DNA of 64,000 nucleotides from Plectrocnemia conspersa. Lineage: Eukaryota > Arthropoda > Insecta > Trichoptera > Polycentropodidae. Positions 1 to 12,600 of this stretch are shown here, in pieces. Where the stretch lies: positions 372,001 to 436,000 of the forward strand of contig VTFK01000062.1 of the NCBI GenBank assembly GCA_009617715.1, given 5' to 3'. Positions within the stretch are counted from its first letter, which is position 1. Every line of letters begins with the position of its first letter. Below the pieces are notes generated by a model, which saw only the letters and a list, made by a program, of their open reading frames with translations, had not been told where the DNA came from and did no database searches. The translations under genes were made by a program, and so were the position numbers.

Positions 1-1326
1 GTATCTAATATGATTTGTGACATATTAAAAAAAAATCAATTAATGTATTGAAGGAAACATTCGATGAGCGCATAATTTCGCGTAATGGACCTGTGAATTG
101 GCCCCCAAAATCGCTAGCTGCTCGAAAATGTGGTTGAAAATTGGACTTCCAGATTGCGCTTTATTCGAGCCAGTCGCGGCGCCCATATGCTCGAAATCAT
201 ATTTAAACACTAATGGCATAAAATGATCTTTCCAATAAAGCCAATACCGTGGCCATTACCATGATTTTTATGTTTTATTTCATTTTAAAGTAAAAAAAGC
301 ACTCTTTATATTGCTGCGTTGAATTCTTCATATCTGATTATAAGTATATTTTATGATCGAGAGCTTCAAATGCGTTAGATAAAAATGGAAATCCATGTTC
401 ATAATGGTATAAAATGATATCATTCATTTCAGTTCATGGGAACTAATGGTCTTGGTTGATGACTTCATGGGAACTGATGGTCACGCGCGAATAATCGCCA
501 TCTGGATATGAACTTCGTGTGTTTAACAAGAAGCGAAAATCACAGAACTCGCGTGGTAATGACCGCTGTTAGAGCCGAACCGAAGTTAATCCCTAACGGA
601 ACGAATTAATTTATTCAGCAGGGTGATTAACCTGGAGTCGGTCTTTTTAGCGCGATAATTCATTGCGTTCACTTCTTGGCGTTACTTTCGATGCTTAGCT
701 GGAATCGCGACCATGTCCAATTGCCTGCAGTCGTTCGTAGGATGAATGGCAACCTAGTGTCGTCACTGACACCAAATTCCTCGCGACAGGTACGACGTAA
801 CTGTAAAACCTAGGCGTGATGGCGCTTTTGTCAAGCTAGGCAATGGAATTTGCGAAAAGCGGCACGTCCATTGTCATCGCCAAAATAATGGCGACTTTTC
901 TATTTATGCTTTTTAAATAGCAAATGATCCAAAAAACAACTTGGAGTACAAAGCAGTTAGTCGCTAACGAGCGTATTATTCGAAAATAGTGTGTAGAATA
1001 TTAGGGGCGAACTCAACAAGATGTTTTTTTAATAAAATACATATTTTGTATTTTTATTTTTTAAATCTCGAAAAAGAACACAGTAAAAATTAAATTTTAG
1101 AATAAATCTGTAAAGTTTGTATACTAAGAAAAAAAAATTGTATTGTACAGGGTGGGCTATAAGTTTTTACACTTTTAAAAATTCAGAGATGTTGGCTATC
1201 TCTTGATGAATATTCGAAGTTGGGTGACTGTAACCCCATAAAGAAATCGAGAGTTGCCAAATCTGGGGGGGGGGGGCATGGAATGTCACAATCAGTTTGT
1301 TAGGAAAAAATTCTTTCACCCACTGC
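1..1326. other. Gene-free start of window
   Basis: AT-rich DNA with a moderately CpG-richer part at about 480-900 containing no supportable frame. A tract of eleven Gs lies at 1265, next to the start of family A. Confidence 0.4.
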
Positions 1327-1905
1327 AACCGCACCGACATGATTTTATTGCTTTTGACGTAAATTTTTTACTTCTGAGAAGTGATCTGAGAAATGATTTT
1401 GACTTATGAGAAGTTTTCCCCTTAGAGATGAGTTGGTTAAGTTTGTATTTTGTACTAAAACTATAATTAGTTTTAGAACTTTCATTAGGCTGGGTCGGGT
1501 TTAATTAATTCGTGTAGATTATGTTTGGGTTTGAACAGTAAATAGACGCTTCGCAATTGTCAAATTGAGTTTCATAGACATTTTAGAACAGCAAATAATA
1601 ACAGTAATATTGGATTATATTATCGCTAGTAAAAATATATATCTACTCGCTAAAATGTATTTGAACTTCTCTAGTAAAATATATAACCTAACTGAAAAAT
1701 ACACATTCACTGTAACATTTATAGATCGCATATAAATAAATAATATGTATATATTACTATTTACTATCACCTCTCAGATAAATTATATTTTCACTGGTAA
1801 AAATATATATCTGCCGGTGAAAATGTATTCGATATGGTTTCACTGAAATGATATATAGTATTTAAAAAACTATTTTCGGGATAGATTCGAGACTGTTTTT
1901 TTAGT
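1327..1905 (+). repeat. Foldback repeat family A, copy 1 (half element)
   Basis: One arm of a dispersed family recognised by GATTTTATTGCTTTTGACGT, then GTTTGGGTTTGAACAG, then TCATAGACATTTTAGA and CACTGGTAAAAATATATAT modules in constant order. It is shared with 7615-9165, 15735-16215, 18838-19150 and 42963-44100. No coding capacity is seen. Confidence 0.65.
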
Positions 1906-3841
1906 ATTTAATGTAAATGACATGCATTTTTCTGGTCAAATTCAATGGAAGGGGGAGGCAAACGGCCTTATTTGCACCCCTCCCCAAATGACTTTCCTGT
2001 TTGAAGGAAAGTTGCGACATGTGACTGCAATAGGACAAATTTCTATCAAAATCTACAAAAAAGGATGCAAAAAACACTAAAATAAACTCGATGGTCATCC
2101 ACTATCTATCGCCCATCATTCACGCGAAGATAACGGGAAGGGTCGTACTCTTGCGTCCGTTTTTGTATCGACCGCCGTTCAGTCACGTCCTGTTGTGTCC
2201 GACAATGAGGTCAAGGAGGAAGGTGCGCCGGTGACCGAGAGAACAGTTATGTTTTTTTCTCTCCCCGGCTGCGAGTGCACGGCCACTACTGGCCGACATT
2301 GCGGCTTCGCGGCCAACTCGGCGTGTGTCGTAATGGAGGTTGCGTAAAGTGACGCAAAACAATTCGGTCAGGTGTCGGGCACGGGCGGTTTGGGCGGCTT
2401 CTTTTTTCTTAGCGATGTGTTCGCTATGCGAGAACCGTTATCCGGCCGTGCGACCTATCGCGTGTGCGCATGCGCATATGTATGTAATCGAAATCGCCGC
2501 CGAATACTGTGGACTTGACCGCCATGAACTTGCGTATACAAACAATTTTATCTAGCAAATGGATCATTTTTTTCTTGAATACATGTGTCTTATAACAATT
2601 TTATTTCAAAACTATATCATATTATTTATAACATGCGTATAACAATTTATATGAATTAAAATCTTTTAAAACGTTCAGCTCGGCTTGATCCGTTTCAGTT
2701 CAGCTACTTCAGATTCCTCAATAAGCTTTAGTGTATGAACTTATATAATATCATCTGAACTAGTGTGAGCTATTTATTATTGATTTAATTGCTATCCATA
2801 ACATCTTCAGCATCAACTACTAATCACCAAAAAAACTTTTATATTATTATTCCAATAATCTTTTACGATCATTTTATTGTTATGTTTCATAGCTAAATTC
2901 AAGTTTAAACGTTTTAATCACACTTCATTGGTAAATCAAATTTGTTGTATTTGGAGATGAAAGTTAAGAGTGTATCACTATAGGTGGGTTTTGAGAGCGG
3001 CAGTAACTCAAAGTGCGTTGGATTTCACCTGAAGATCTACTTTGATCTTGCTTTCAAAGCTTCAGGATTCTTTAATTTATATCTCAGAAGTGCATCTTTT
3101 GCCGTTTACATATATTTTTTAAATGTTTTTTTTCCAAAACAGCACCGTTTCGTCAACATTAAAAACGGGATTGGTATGTCCTCTATAATATTTTTTAATT
3201 ATTCAGGGTAGGGGGGAAAGAGTGATTCAGTAATAGTAAATATTACATATAATTAAAATAATTACAAACTAAAAATATCTGAAAAATTGAAAATGAAGCA
3301 CATAAATTCAGCTTGTCCAGTACCCGTACGCCACTCTACTGTGGTAACTCGTGATAGTGAGAAACACACAAATATTAATTTTATTAACTTTAAAATAAGC
3401 GCTATTGTTTTAATTAGAGAGTGCGTTTTAAAATTAGAAAATGTTTATTTTTCACAAGTTGACTTTATTATTTTCTTATGCCGTATTAAAAAAAAATGCT
3501 TTTTATGAAGCGTTCTATGAGAAATACGCTAAATATCTGGACTATATTTTTTTCTCGAATTATATATGCAATTATTTAAAACTGCTTTTAATGATAGCAT
3601 ATTATTTTTTAAAACGGTTAAATTGTTTATATATTTTATAAAAAAATTATATTGAATAAAATTGATTTTCATATAATTTAAGTAAATTTAATTAATATGT
3701 TTTAACACAAAACTATGCCACAAAATCTTTATATAATTAGTGACACCTGTTAAGGACATAAACATACTATATTCAACAAAATATTTGTCTAAAAAATTAA
3801 TCCTTAATTTGAATATTTATTTTAAAATGAAACAAATCACA
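1906..3841. other. Gene-free stretch with a CpG-rich patch
   Basis: The segment 2130-2530 is distinctly GC- and CpG-rich and could be a promoter or non-coding first exon of the SEA/EGF gene 7 kb downstream. No supportable coding exon or splice pair was found. The rest is AT-rich with nothing recognisable. Confidence 0.3.
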
Positions 3842-3846
3842 CGTCG

Positions 3847-4966
3847 CACGGTGGGGTATTTGCTCGATCTGGGCGGCCAAAAGTCGATTATGAAAATTTA
3901 AGCGCAGGTAAAAAAAAATAGTTGCTCTGTAAAGCTGATAATTTACGCATAATAATCAACAATTCCCCCACTCCTTGCATAACGCTAGCGCCCCAATGAT
4001 GGGTCGGAAATCAGTCATCCCTTCGAGTGCACGCATCGTTTTCTCGGCGTCGATTACATACTCGTACATTGGACAATTATTATTATTTTATTTGAGTACA
4101 GTTAAAAATCCAAATCATGGATTGTGATAAGGGCATGTAAGTGTTTCTACGTTTCATAGCTCTTTGTTGCAGTTGCTGCCATATTAAACACACAATATTG
4201 TTTTGGATAAGTACCATTTTTTAGTACTTTTTCCTATTTTTTTTTAAGTTTTGAGTTCATTAGTTATATTTCCCTCGACTTTTTAATGTAAATTTTATAT
4301 ACAATATAAAGCTTAGGTTTTTCTCTTTATGATACATGTAAATTTGGCTGCAGATTTTTGCGGTTTTTAACACATTGCATACCATTATTCTTAAAAATGG
4401 GGCGGGGCTTAGTCGCGAAAGTTAGGACCTAAACGTTTTAAACTATTATACGTCGTGTTAACGTCAAGTTTAAAATACAGTTTTATAATGATTGTTATTT
4501 TTTAATAATATGATCACCATGGTAAAATCAGTAAACCTCAAATTGTGGATCGCGTACTAATAAAATAAAATAATAATTTGTTTAGAATCACCAAGTATAC
4601 ACATATTTAAAAATGAAAACGATACCGAGTATGATAAAATACTAGTCAAAACTTGTTAAAAAAACAGCAAATATCAAACTTTGAGACATATACAATTTAT
4701 TTTTCATTTTAACACTTGACGCGGCGAAATTCGCACGACCGTTCAACGCGGAATTCCTCTTTCTCGGGCCTACAATTTAAGAAATACTTATTAAAATAAA
4801 ATTGCATGAATTATTTCGTGAAAAATATTTTTTTTTTTTATTTTTTTTTTCTTTAATGTATTTTTTAACACTTATAATATTATATATTTGACTAAGAGCA
4901 CTTATGGAATCAACTAAAGTGGAGAAATAATTTTGGCCGCCCATATCGGGCAAATACCCTACAGTG
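3847..4966. mobile_element. Non-autonomous Transib-like DNA transposon
   Basis: Inverted termini: left CACGGTGGGGTATTTGC, right (reverse complement) CACTGTAGGGTATTTGC, both continuing to TGGGCGGCCAAAA over about 36 bases with few mismatches. Both ends are flanked by CGTCG (3842-3846 and 4967-4971), a 5-bp GC-rich target duplication. CAC-starting ends plus a 5-bp GC-rich duplication are typical of Transib, the transposon group related to RAG. No transposase frame lies inside, so it is a non-autonomous copy. The family assignment is an inference from the ends only. Confidence 0.5.
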
Positions 4967-5505
4967 CGTCGGCGCACAAAAAACGCATCCTGTGTCGGTC
5001 TCTTCCACAAAGGTATCTGTTTTAAGAAGCATATTTATGTATTCTTGAGTTTCTTATTCTTAAGTTTGGTTTTATAAATTAGTGTTGTGATTTTTAGAGC
5101 ATATATTTAAAATACTTATATAAAACATTTTAGCGAAACACAAGTAAAAAATATATGCATGTAAAATCGCTTGTAATGATTTTTGTAACATGTCTCATTT
5201 ATTAAGTTAAGTCATTAGTGACATTATTGCGTTGCTTGTGATTTTTAAAATACGATTAATTGTTAAAATTATTTTATTTTATATACATTTTTAGTATATC
5301 AAAGTTATTTAAAATCAGATTATAACAACCATATATAAGATTTTTATATTTTAATAAAATACTATACAACGTCTGTATAAATATGATGTAATATTCTATT
5401 TACTATAGAATGGAATTTGTTTTGTCGGATTCAGTCAATAACCTTAAAGAATCTTACATTTTCCCGTTAAATATTTTGATTTCTCTCCAGAACATATAAT
5501 ATAAT

Positions 5506-5720
5506 TTGCCATCAGTTAACTTTACGATTATTTTGGAACTACAATACTTACAGAGTATTAAGCACAGATTGCCTTTGGGTATAAACGGTCTGAAGTTGTT
5601 TAGTGCGGTTGGGAGTCCCGCAACTCTTGGTCTGTCATTATTTATAAATGATATTCCTATAATAGTTCATGATTATTGGTCAATGAAGCGCTATTTTATG
5701 AATATTGTTTCTCTTTATAA
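5506..5720 (+). mobile_element. Degenerate reverse-transcriptase fragment
   Basis: A plus-strand stretch reads GSPATLGLSLFINDIPIIV, recognisable as the decayed non-LTR RT block normally GVPQGS-LGPLLF-FINDI. The flanks are degraded, so the element family cannot be set. Confidence 0.45.
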
Positions 5721-5724
5721 AAGT

Positions 5725-5875
5725 GACCAGACGTCCCGGATTGTGCGGGATTGTCGCGGATTTGAGTTGTTCGTTGCATTGAACATTGCACTTTGACATC
5801 GTCCCGCATTTTTTTCAAATTTCCGGGATGATCTATTTTTCATGCATCCCGCATTCTAATCTAGCAAATCTGGTC
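5725..5875. repeat. Small inverted-repeat element
   Basis: The ends GACCAGA (5725) and TCTGGTC (5869-5875) enclose internal inverted CCCGGA/GCGGGA/CCCGC motifs, giving a compact foldable unit of about 150 bases. It looks like a short non-autonomous DNA element. The target duplication is unclear. Confidence 0.3.
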
Positions 5876-7614
5876 CTTTACCCTTGATGTATGTATCATA
5901 TAATGACCCAGTTACCTAAGAACTGTAAACAGTATAATCATCATCATAATTATCATCATCATATTTCTTAGAAAATTGTCGACTTTCCGCTGAGCACTTC
6001 ATAACAATTAAATATTTTTATTATATAATTTTAAGTACAATTAGTATTATATTTTCACTCTTATTTGATTTGATGCATCAAATTAAACTGGATTTGGGGT
6101 TGTTGCACGACTGAAGACAAAACGAAATTTACTTGGAGTTCATAAGCAGAATTCAGGCAACTTTTTTGATATGAATAATATTAAATAATAAAATTAATGG
6201 AATATTTTTGTTAGATGCATATATTATAGTAATGTATACAAATAAGACATTTAAATAAATAAACATTTTGTAAATAAAATAAAATAATAATCAAATCGTA
6301 AAGATATTGAATAGTATGTATTATATTAGTGTTCTTTAATCGATTAAATATAATGAAAGCTATATCTGAATAATTAATTGATATCGTTGAAAATCCATAT
6401 TTGACGTTAATGATTCTTATTTAATTTTATACGTTTATAAGTTACAGCTTTCATCTACTACTAACCTACTTGTAACTTGCATGTAGCTTAACATTATAAT
6501 ACATTTTACAGTTCGAATTAATCATGCGATGATTAATACTTGTAATTTTACCCAAAATTCAAGATTTACCGTGTGCTTAATTGTGCGTTTATTGGATTGA
6601 GTTGGAGAATCGTTTCAATCGCTCACGCGGCACTGCAATTTGGCAAATCACGACATAATGGCAACTATTATAAGTGTATACTCTGGGATCGAATCTCGGC
6701 GAATATACAATTGTACCACAAAGCGCGGAGAAAGTTTCTGCCGATCACAACAGTTCGGAGGACAGAGAAATCGCACACGAACAATGGACGGGCACAATTT
6801 CGCAAATGCACAATATGGTGATGTCACACCTAATACCTCGATCATTTTTTCTGCCATAATCGCGACACCTTTGTCTCGTCGTTGAACATCTGTGTTACGC
6901 AACTGTGGCAACTCAGCAAGGACGTCACAGTTTCGTAACCATTTGATTGGATCCTGTTCAATGCACACCTTTGATTATGATCTTTGATTCCGGATCAATA
7001 AACCTTTGGGCACTGACGTCAAGGCTGTGGCAGGCGGTAGTGAAAGTTCAGCATCCGCTTTGACTCTCAGCTCCGTGAAAATGGGTCAGATTACACTTGG
7101 AAGGTGGAATTTCTCGTGTTGGGTCATTTAGTTCAAGATTTTTGTTATGACCAATAACTTAATTTTATTGTTTAAATAACTTGATATAGAAACGCAAAGA
7201 GAGAAATTTTGTGATTTTTCTTTTAACGACACAAACACTAAACTAGATTTGTCATAGAAAACTAATTCCTTTAAATATATGTTTAATATTTTCTCCTCTT
7301 AAATAAAGTGAAACGATTCTTATTGGCTAAGTATGTGATACATATTTGTATTAGTTAAAAACTATAATAAATTGTACTCGAAAATGTAAAAGAAAATCGG
7401 AATTTGGATACAGAAATATTATCTGAGATCCATAATATAGTTTAACTTTCGCTGAGTAACACTGTCACACACGTTTTAACTATTATGTTGTTTTACCGAT
7501 ACTCACAGTGCATATTTAAGAATACTGATTCTGTATCCAAATGTATTTTTATTGCTGTGTCTTGCTTTCTAAAAGCTTGAAATTAAATTTAAAGTAGGCG
7601 CTCGGTAACGATCG
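5876..7614. other. Gene-free stretch with a GC-richer segment
   Basis: AT-rich except 6590-7120, which is CpG-richer with no recognisable product. A short ATGGGTCAGATTACACTTGG start followed by a weak donor at about 7103 was considered and not supported. Confidence 0.3.
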
Positions 7615-9165
7615 TTCCCACTGCGACGGCGCGATTTTATTGCTTTTGACGTGAATTTTTGACTTCTGAGAAGTGATAATTGTTTTTGAGCCCTCCTATA
7701 GATCAAAATTCGGTTTGAATATACTTTGACCAATACTCTTATATTTATTTTAGATTAAATTTTATTTTAGATTAAATTAAGACCATCGTGGCCTAACAGG
7801 TTACCCCAATGCGCCACGATGGTCGAAAACAAATTTTAAATTTATAAAAAAAAAAAAAGTATATATACATAAATATAAAAATACTTTAACATAACAAAAA
7901 AATTATAAAATATTAAAATTAAATGAAATAAACCGGATCAGCTCCTCGTAGCTGACATTAAATAGGTCAATATGTAATGCCAGCATATTAAGGAGCCGGA
8001 TGGCCACAGCCATAGGCGAGTCGGCAAGTGCGGATGTCCTAGCCCTAACGGTCATCAAAAGAGGTCTCGATCGTGATTCTCGAAAATGTTCAGGAACCCA
8101 AAACTGGAATTCCTCGAGAATAGCTGGATTGTCGACAGCACCTTTTAGTAATTTAAAAAAATGCTTAGCGATATACAGCTTTCTGCGAGAACTCAGCGAA
8201 TCATATCCCAACGCTCCTAAAAGAAAGGCGCTGGGATATAAGTACGGATAATAACCAAATACGGATAATAATCAAAAGTCTGTAGTAATATCGGTAAAGA
8301 TAGCTATCATATCGAAATAATATCCAAGTGCAGACAAATTATGGAGCAATATGCGAGATGCGACGTCTGTCTGACTTTTTTTTAAAGTTGAGTTGACTAA
8401 GTTTGTATTTTAGACTATAATTAGTTTTTGAATATTAGGTCAAGTGTAGGTTAGGTTTGGGTTTGAACAGCAAATGTACGTTTCGCAATTGTCAAATTGA
8501 ATTTCATAGACATTTTAGAGCAGCATATAATTTCACTAGCATCTATCAGAAAACTTTTTGTGCTACGGTGTATTTCGTAATACACGACCCCTATGCCAGC
8601 TATTTTTAGAATTAACAAAAAAAATATATGTCATGAGTTAACGACTTTCCAAGTACTCTTATAACACAAAAGGGCCTTCGGGTGCTGTTGAGCTAATTCA
8701 GTTTGCATTTTGAACTTGACTTAATGAAAGTTCTAAAACTATAATCAGTTAGGTCAAGTTGGGTTTGATTAATTCGTGTAGGTTAGGTTTGGGTTTGAAC
8801 AGCAAATGAACGTTTCGCAACTGGCAAATTGAGTTCATAGCAGCATATAATTTTACTAGCGCCTACCAGTTGAATTATTTTTTTGCTAATAGAAATATAT
8901 ATTTACTGGTGAAAATGTATTTGGACTTCACTAGTGAATATAAGCTCACCGAAAAATACACATTCACTGTAACATCGCATGTAAATATATATTGATAAGT
9001 ATGTAAATATTAATATTAATACGTATGAAAAAGTTGATATCATATAATTTTACTAGCACCTGCCAGATAAATTATATTTTCACTGGTAAAAATATGTATC
9101 TATCTACATAAATGGTATATTTTAAAAAAAATTTCGGGATAGATTTGAAACTGTTTTTTTTAAGA
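7615..9165 (+). repeat. Foldback repeat family A, copy 2, interrupted by a LINE fragment
   Basis: It carries the same ordered modules as copy 1. At ACTCTTATA (about 7745) the family sequence is interrupted by a LINE 3' end and resumes at TCAAAAGTCTGTAG (8272), as shown by uninterrupted copies at 19030 and 43200. The tail includes CTGGTGAAAATGTATTTGG and ends near 9165. Confidence 0.65.
7750..8268 (-). mobile_element. LINE 3' fragment nested in family A
   Basis: Minus-strand coding remnant (8211-7903) ending LLNMLALHIDLFNVSYEEL, then an AT-rich 3' UTR and a terminal hairpin at 7778-7823 with stem GACCATCGTGG / CCACGATGGTC. It closely matches the longer copy at 59863-61225. It is severely 5' truncated and only the C-terminal part of ORF2 remains. 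Confidence 0.75.
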
Positions 9166-9643
9166 TTTTATTTGAGGGTAACCCGAGAAATCCTGGTTTA
9201 TAATATTTTTTTTCAGAGGGGAGGGGTAAAAGTTGCACAGTTAATTCTTAGTATGTATTTTTCTGGCTAAATGCTTCCACCTGTACCCCTCAAATGACGT
9301 CCCTGAATACAGATCTTATTACATATTGTCTAAGTCATCGATTTGCTGTATTTTCTAGGTGATATTAAGCATTAGCGATTCGTTTCATTTTCTTCGTTGT
9401 TGTCCAATTCTTTTAAGTATAAGCTTCTTATTTTCTAAATTTGCAATTGTTTGGTCCGGCAATCTTTCTCTCTGCGTTTGTAGGTGTAGCAAATTTCACT
9501 TCTCATTCGCCACATCTAAAATGGGTTGACCACCACCACCATAGTCTGCATCGGACGAAAGTGAAATTCACGATATTGTCACGCTCGCTGACGCATTTGC
9601 GAGCGCAACTTGGGATTTACCGCGTTGTGCAACTCCACCGTCT

Positions 9644-9692
9644 TTGAAACTTCTTTACATCATAGTAACTACTGCATTTTCTCTTGTTTCAG
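9644..9692 (+). other. Signal-peptide-like stretch or splice acceptor tract upstream of the SEA/EGF gene
   Basis: In frame with the first long exon this encodes LLYIIVTTAFSLVSA followed by YQDQ, which would be a good signal peptide. However, the codon at its head is TTG, and the frame runs back to a TAG at 9542 with no ATG. The same bases end in a T-rich tract plus cag, a convincing 3' splice site that would join an upstream phase-1 exon. Both readings remain open. Confidence 0.5.
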
Positions 9693-12600
9693 CTTACCAA
9701 GATCAGTATTCGATATCACAGATTTCGCCCAACTCTGCCAGCGACTTCGAACCGGAGCTCTACATCAGTGAAACCGGTGAAAATTTTGAAACTAGTGCTA
9801 CGTATCATCAAGACATTTTAGAAATTAAACCAAGTGCTAGTTTAGACTCTTTACAATCGGACGATAGTGGAAAAGATGATTTATCTCACGTGCGGGTGGA
9901 ACGATCTGCTGCTCCCATATTGCGCGATTTGCATAAAAAGTCAAAGTCGTACGATCCTCTCTTTTCTTCCAACAATGTAGAAGAATCGTTGGATTCTAAT
10001 GAAGTGGAAGTGCATCATCATAAGTATTATAATCAAATTCAACCCACAAGAACGTTGCACCGTGCTTCTAACGCGGTTAACGATATGGCGTCTTCTATGA
10101 CTCCGAGAAGAAATATCGAGGGTTCGGGGGAAGCCAGAGGGGTCCCCCGGGGCAGAGCTTTGACCCCGAAGGGACCCCAATCGATACCGATTGCGATGAT
10201 GCCGCCGATGTCTGCTACGCCCCTCAGGTATGACTCTGTAGGCCGACAGTCCAATCCTGACATTCAAGATATTATAACAGGAATAGTCAAGTTGCTCAAC
10301 GGCAATGTTAACGTCCAAGCCAACACGCAGCCGGCTAACGGTAGACCGATCAGACCTCCGAATACCAGAATCAACAATCGGGGTCCGCCGAGAATATCGG
10401 ACGTTCCGCCATTACCTCCAGATTTCGACACTCCGGGTCCGGGAGGACCTTCCCAAATGATGCCTCCGCTGCCGCCTCAACCTTCGACCAAAATACCTCC
10501 ACCCTATCCCTTCGATAGACCTCCATCGCACGAGCACACGCCAGTTAGGCCATTCATTAACGGTATACCCATTCCGGAACAGATCGTACCTATCACGAAT
10601 AATCAAAACTACAGGCCGATCAGACCTCAGAGTATTCCACCGTGGCAAAGACCCAGACCTCCTAGACCGCCGCCGATTAATAGAAGACCAAATCCTAACC
10701 TTCCCATGTATAAACCTCAACCGTCAGCTCCACCGCCCACTCTCACGCCATACGACGGAATCGACGAGGCGTTTACGACCATACCGAAAACGGACGAAAC
10801 TCTCATCAACCACAACATGGACGTCGATGATGAAGAACGCGAGGAAGAAACACCGACTCATAATAACGTCAACGAAGAGATCAATACGACAGTTAGCGAT
10901 AGCGTTACTCTAAAGCCCATAACCATAATAAACGACGGCGAAGGCTTTGTACCGGCCAGAGATCCGCCAACATCTACTACGACAGAATCTACGCCAATTA
11001 CAACTGTTAAAGAAGTAGAAGAAAATACTACAACTTCGACAACGCCTACGCCAAACGTAGAACTACATACTATACCAACTAAACAAGAAGTTCTAAAAGA
11101 TTCCGAAACTGTCGATAAGAAAAAGCAAACGAATATTAAAGCAGAAAAAGAAAAACCAATCAATAAAAAACAAGAAGAAAAGAATAAAGAAAATGAAACC
11201 ATTATCAAGAATAGTATAAAATTGGGCGAAGAAGATGCTATTAACGATCCAAGTACAAGTGTCATATTAGAACCGACACCGATATTAGAATCATCCATTA
11301 TAGAACCGACTAAAGATAATACTACTGAGTTTGTAACAACCGAACCTGTGAGTATTTCATCTACACCCACTGAAGCACTACCAGAAATTAAAACTACAGT
11401 TAAAGCTACATCTGTAATTGGATCAATCGTTCCTACTAGCATCAAAACTCAACCACACAATCGTATGTTTTAATATATTATATAACAATAACCCAATATC
11501 TAATATTATTTTAATATTATTCCAGCAACTCAACAAGGTTTTCCACACAACCCTTACAAACCAAGACCAGGAATCGTATTAGACGACACCGAATACAGAC
11601 CAGTCGGTGGTCAAGCTCCAGTAAGCTCAGTCCGCCGTCCAAAACCACCACAACGACCAGCTTATGGAGAAATATTCGACGTCACTGTATCTGCTATTCA
11701 AGGACCAAACGGTGGAGGTAGCGGTTTAGCTACAGTTCAAATAGAAAGCGTCAATCCTTTAACCGGACAATCAGAAGACATTATAGTGTCTCCATCTGGT
11801 GATCAAGGATTTGTATCGATCGATGGTAAAAGGACGTATCTTAATCTCTTTGGTGATTCTTCAACTTCAACGACAGTTCAACCTACGCCTGTGCAGAAAT
11901 CTACAGTTGGTCAGTTACGCTTTTAAACTGATTGTTATGTTGAATGGGTTGTAGATTAATAATTTGATTGTGTTTTAGCTGTTACTGGTACGGGATATGT
12001 GGTCCCAGAAGTGCAAGAAGCTCCTAGACCCGTGAGACCTCAACCTTCAAGACCGCAGTCTAATTCTGGTGGACCTCCGAGACGACCACAACAACCTCCC
12101 GTTCGGTAATTATTAAGTTTATTTATAAGAAAATATGGTTAATCCATGTGTAAGAATATACATTTACTGTATTTTTGCTCCTATGGCAAAAACATATAAA
12201 TATCGCGTTAAACACATATATTTGGGTACCGACTAGGGTTCTCAATTATTCATAATTTTCAACTAAAAATGGATAAGGTATTCGAATATATTCGTAATTT
12301 TTTTTCTGTTTTTATCGATATTAATTTATTTAACCAATTAGTGCAAAAAAATAATTAATTGCCGGTAAAATATTATTTAATTAAAAAATAATTAATGGTT
12401 TTTGAGGTAAAGGGTGGGCCTTTCCGACATTTTGTGTCATTAAACGAACGAATTCTTTGAATTTCAGTCATAGTAGATACGGACATTCTGTTCATTAGTG
12501 TTTTTCGAAGGCGTAAAAGCATTTTTTGTTGAAAAGGAGCATCTCATTATTTAGCATTTCGAAAGATTATGCATTTTAATGACCAAATTTAGGGTAGGGC

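Noticed and set aside
6648..6968. 106-codon minus-strand frame in a GC-richer patch
   Set aside because: No recognisable domain, no supporting splice sites, and several equally open frames overlap it.
10858..11445. 195-codon minus-strand frame opposite the SEA/EGF gene
   Set aside because: It is a shadow of the Thr/Glu-rich first exon: the composition mirrors ACT/ACA codons, with no start context, splice structure or domain.
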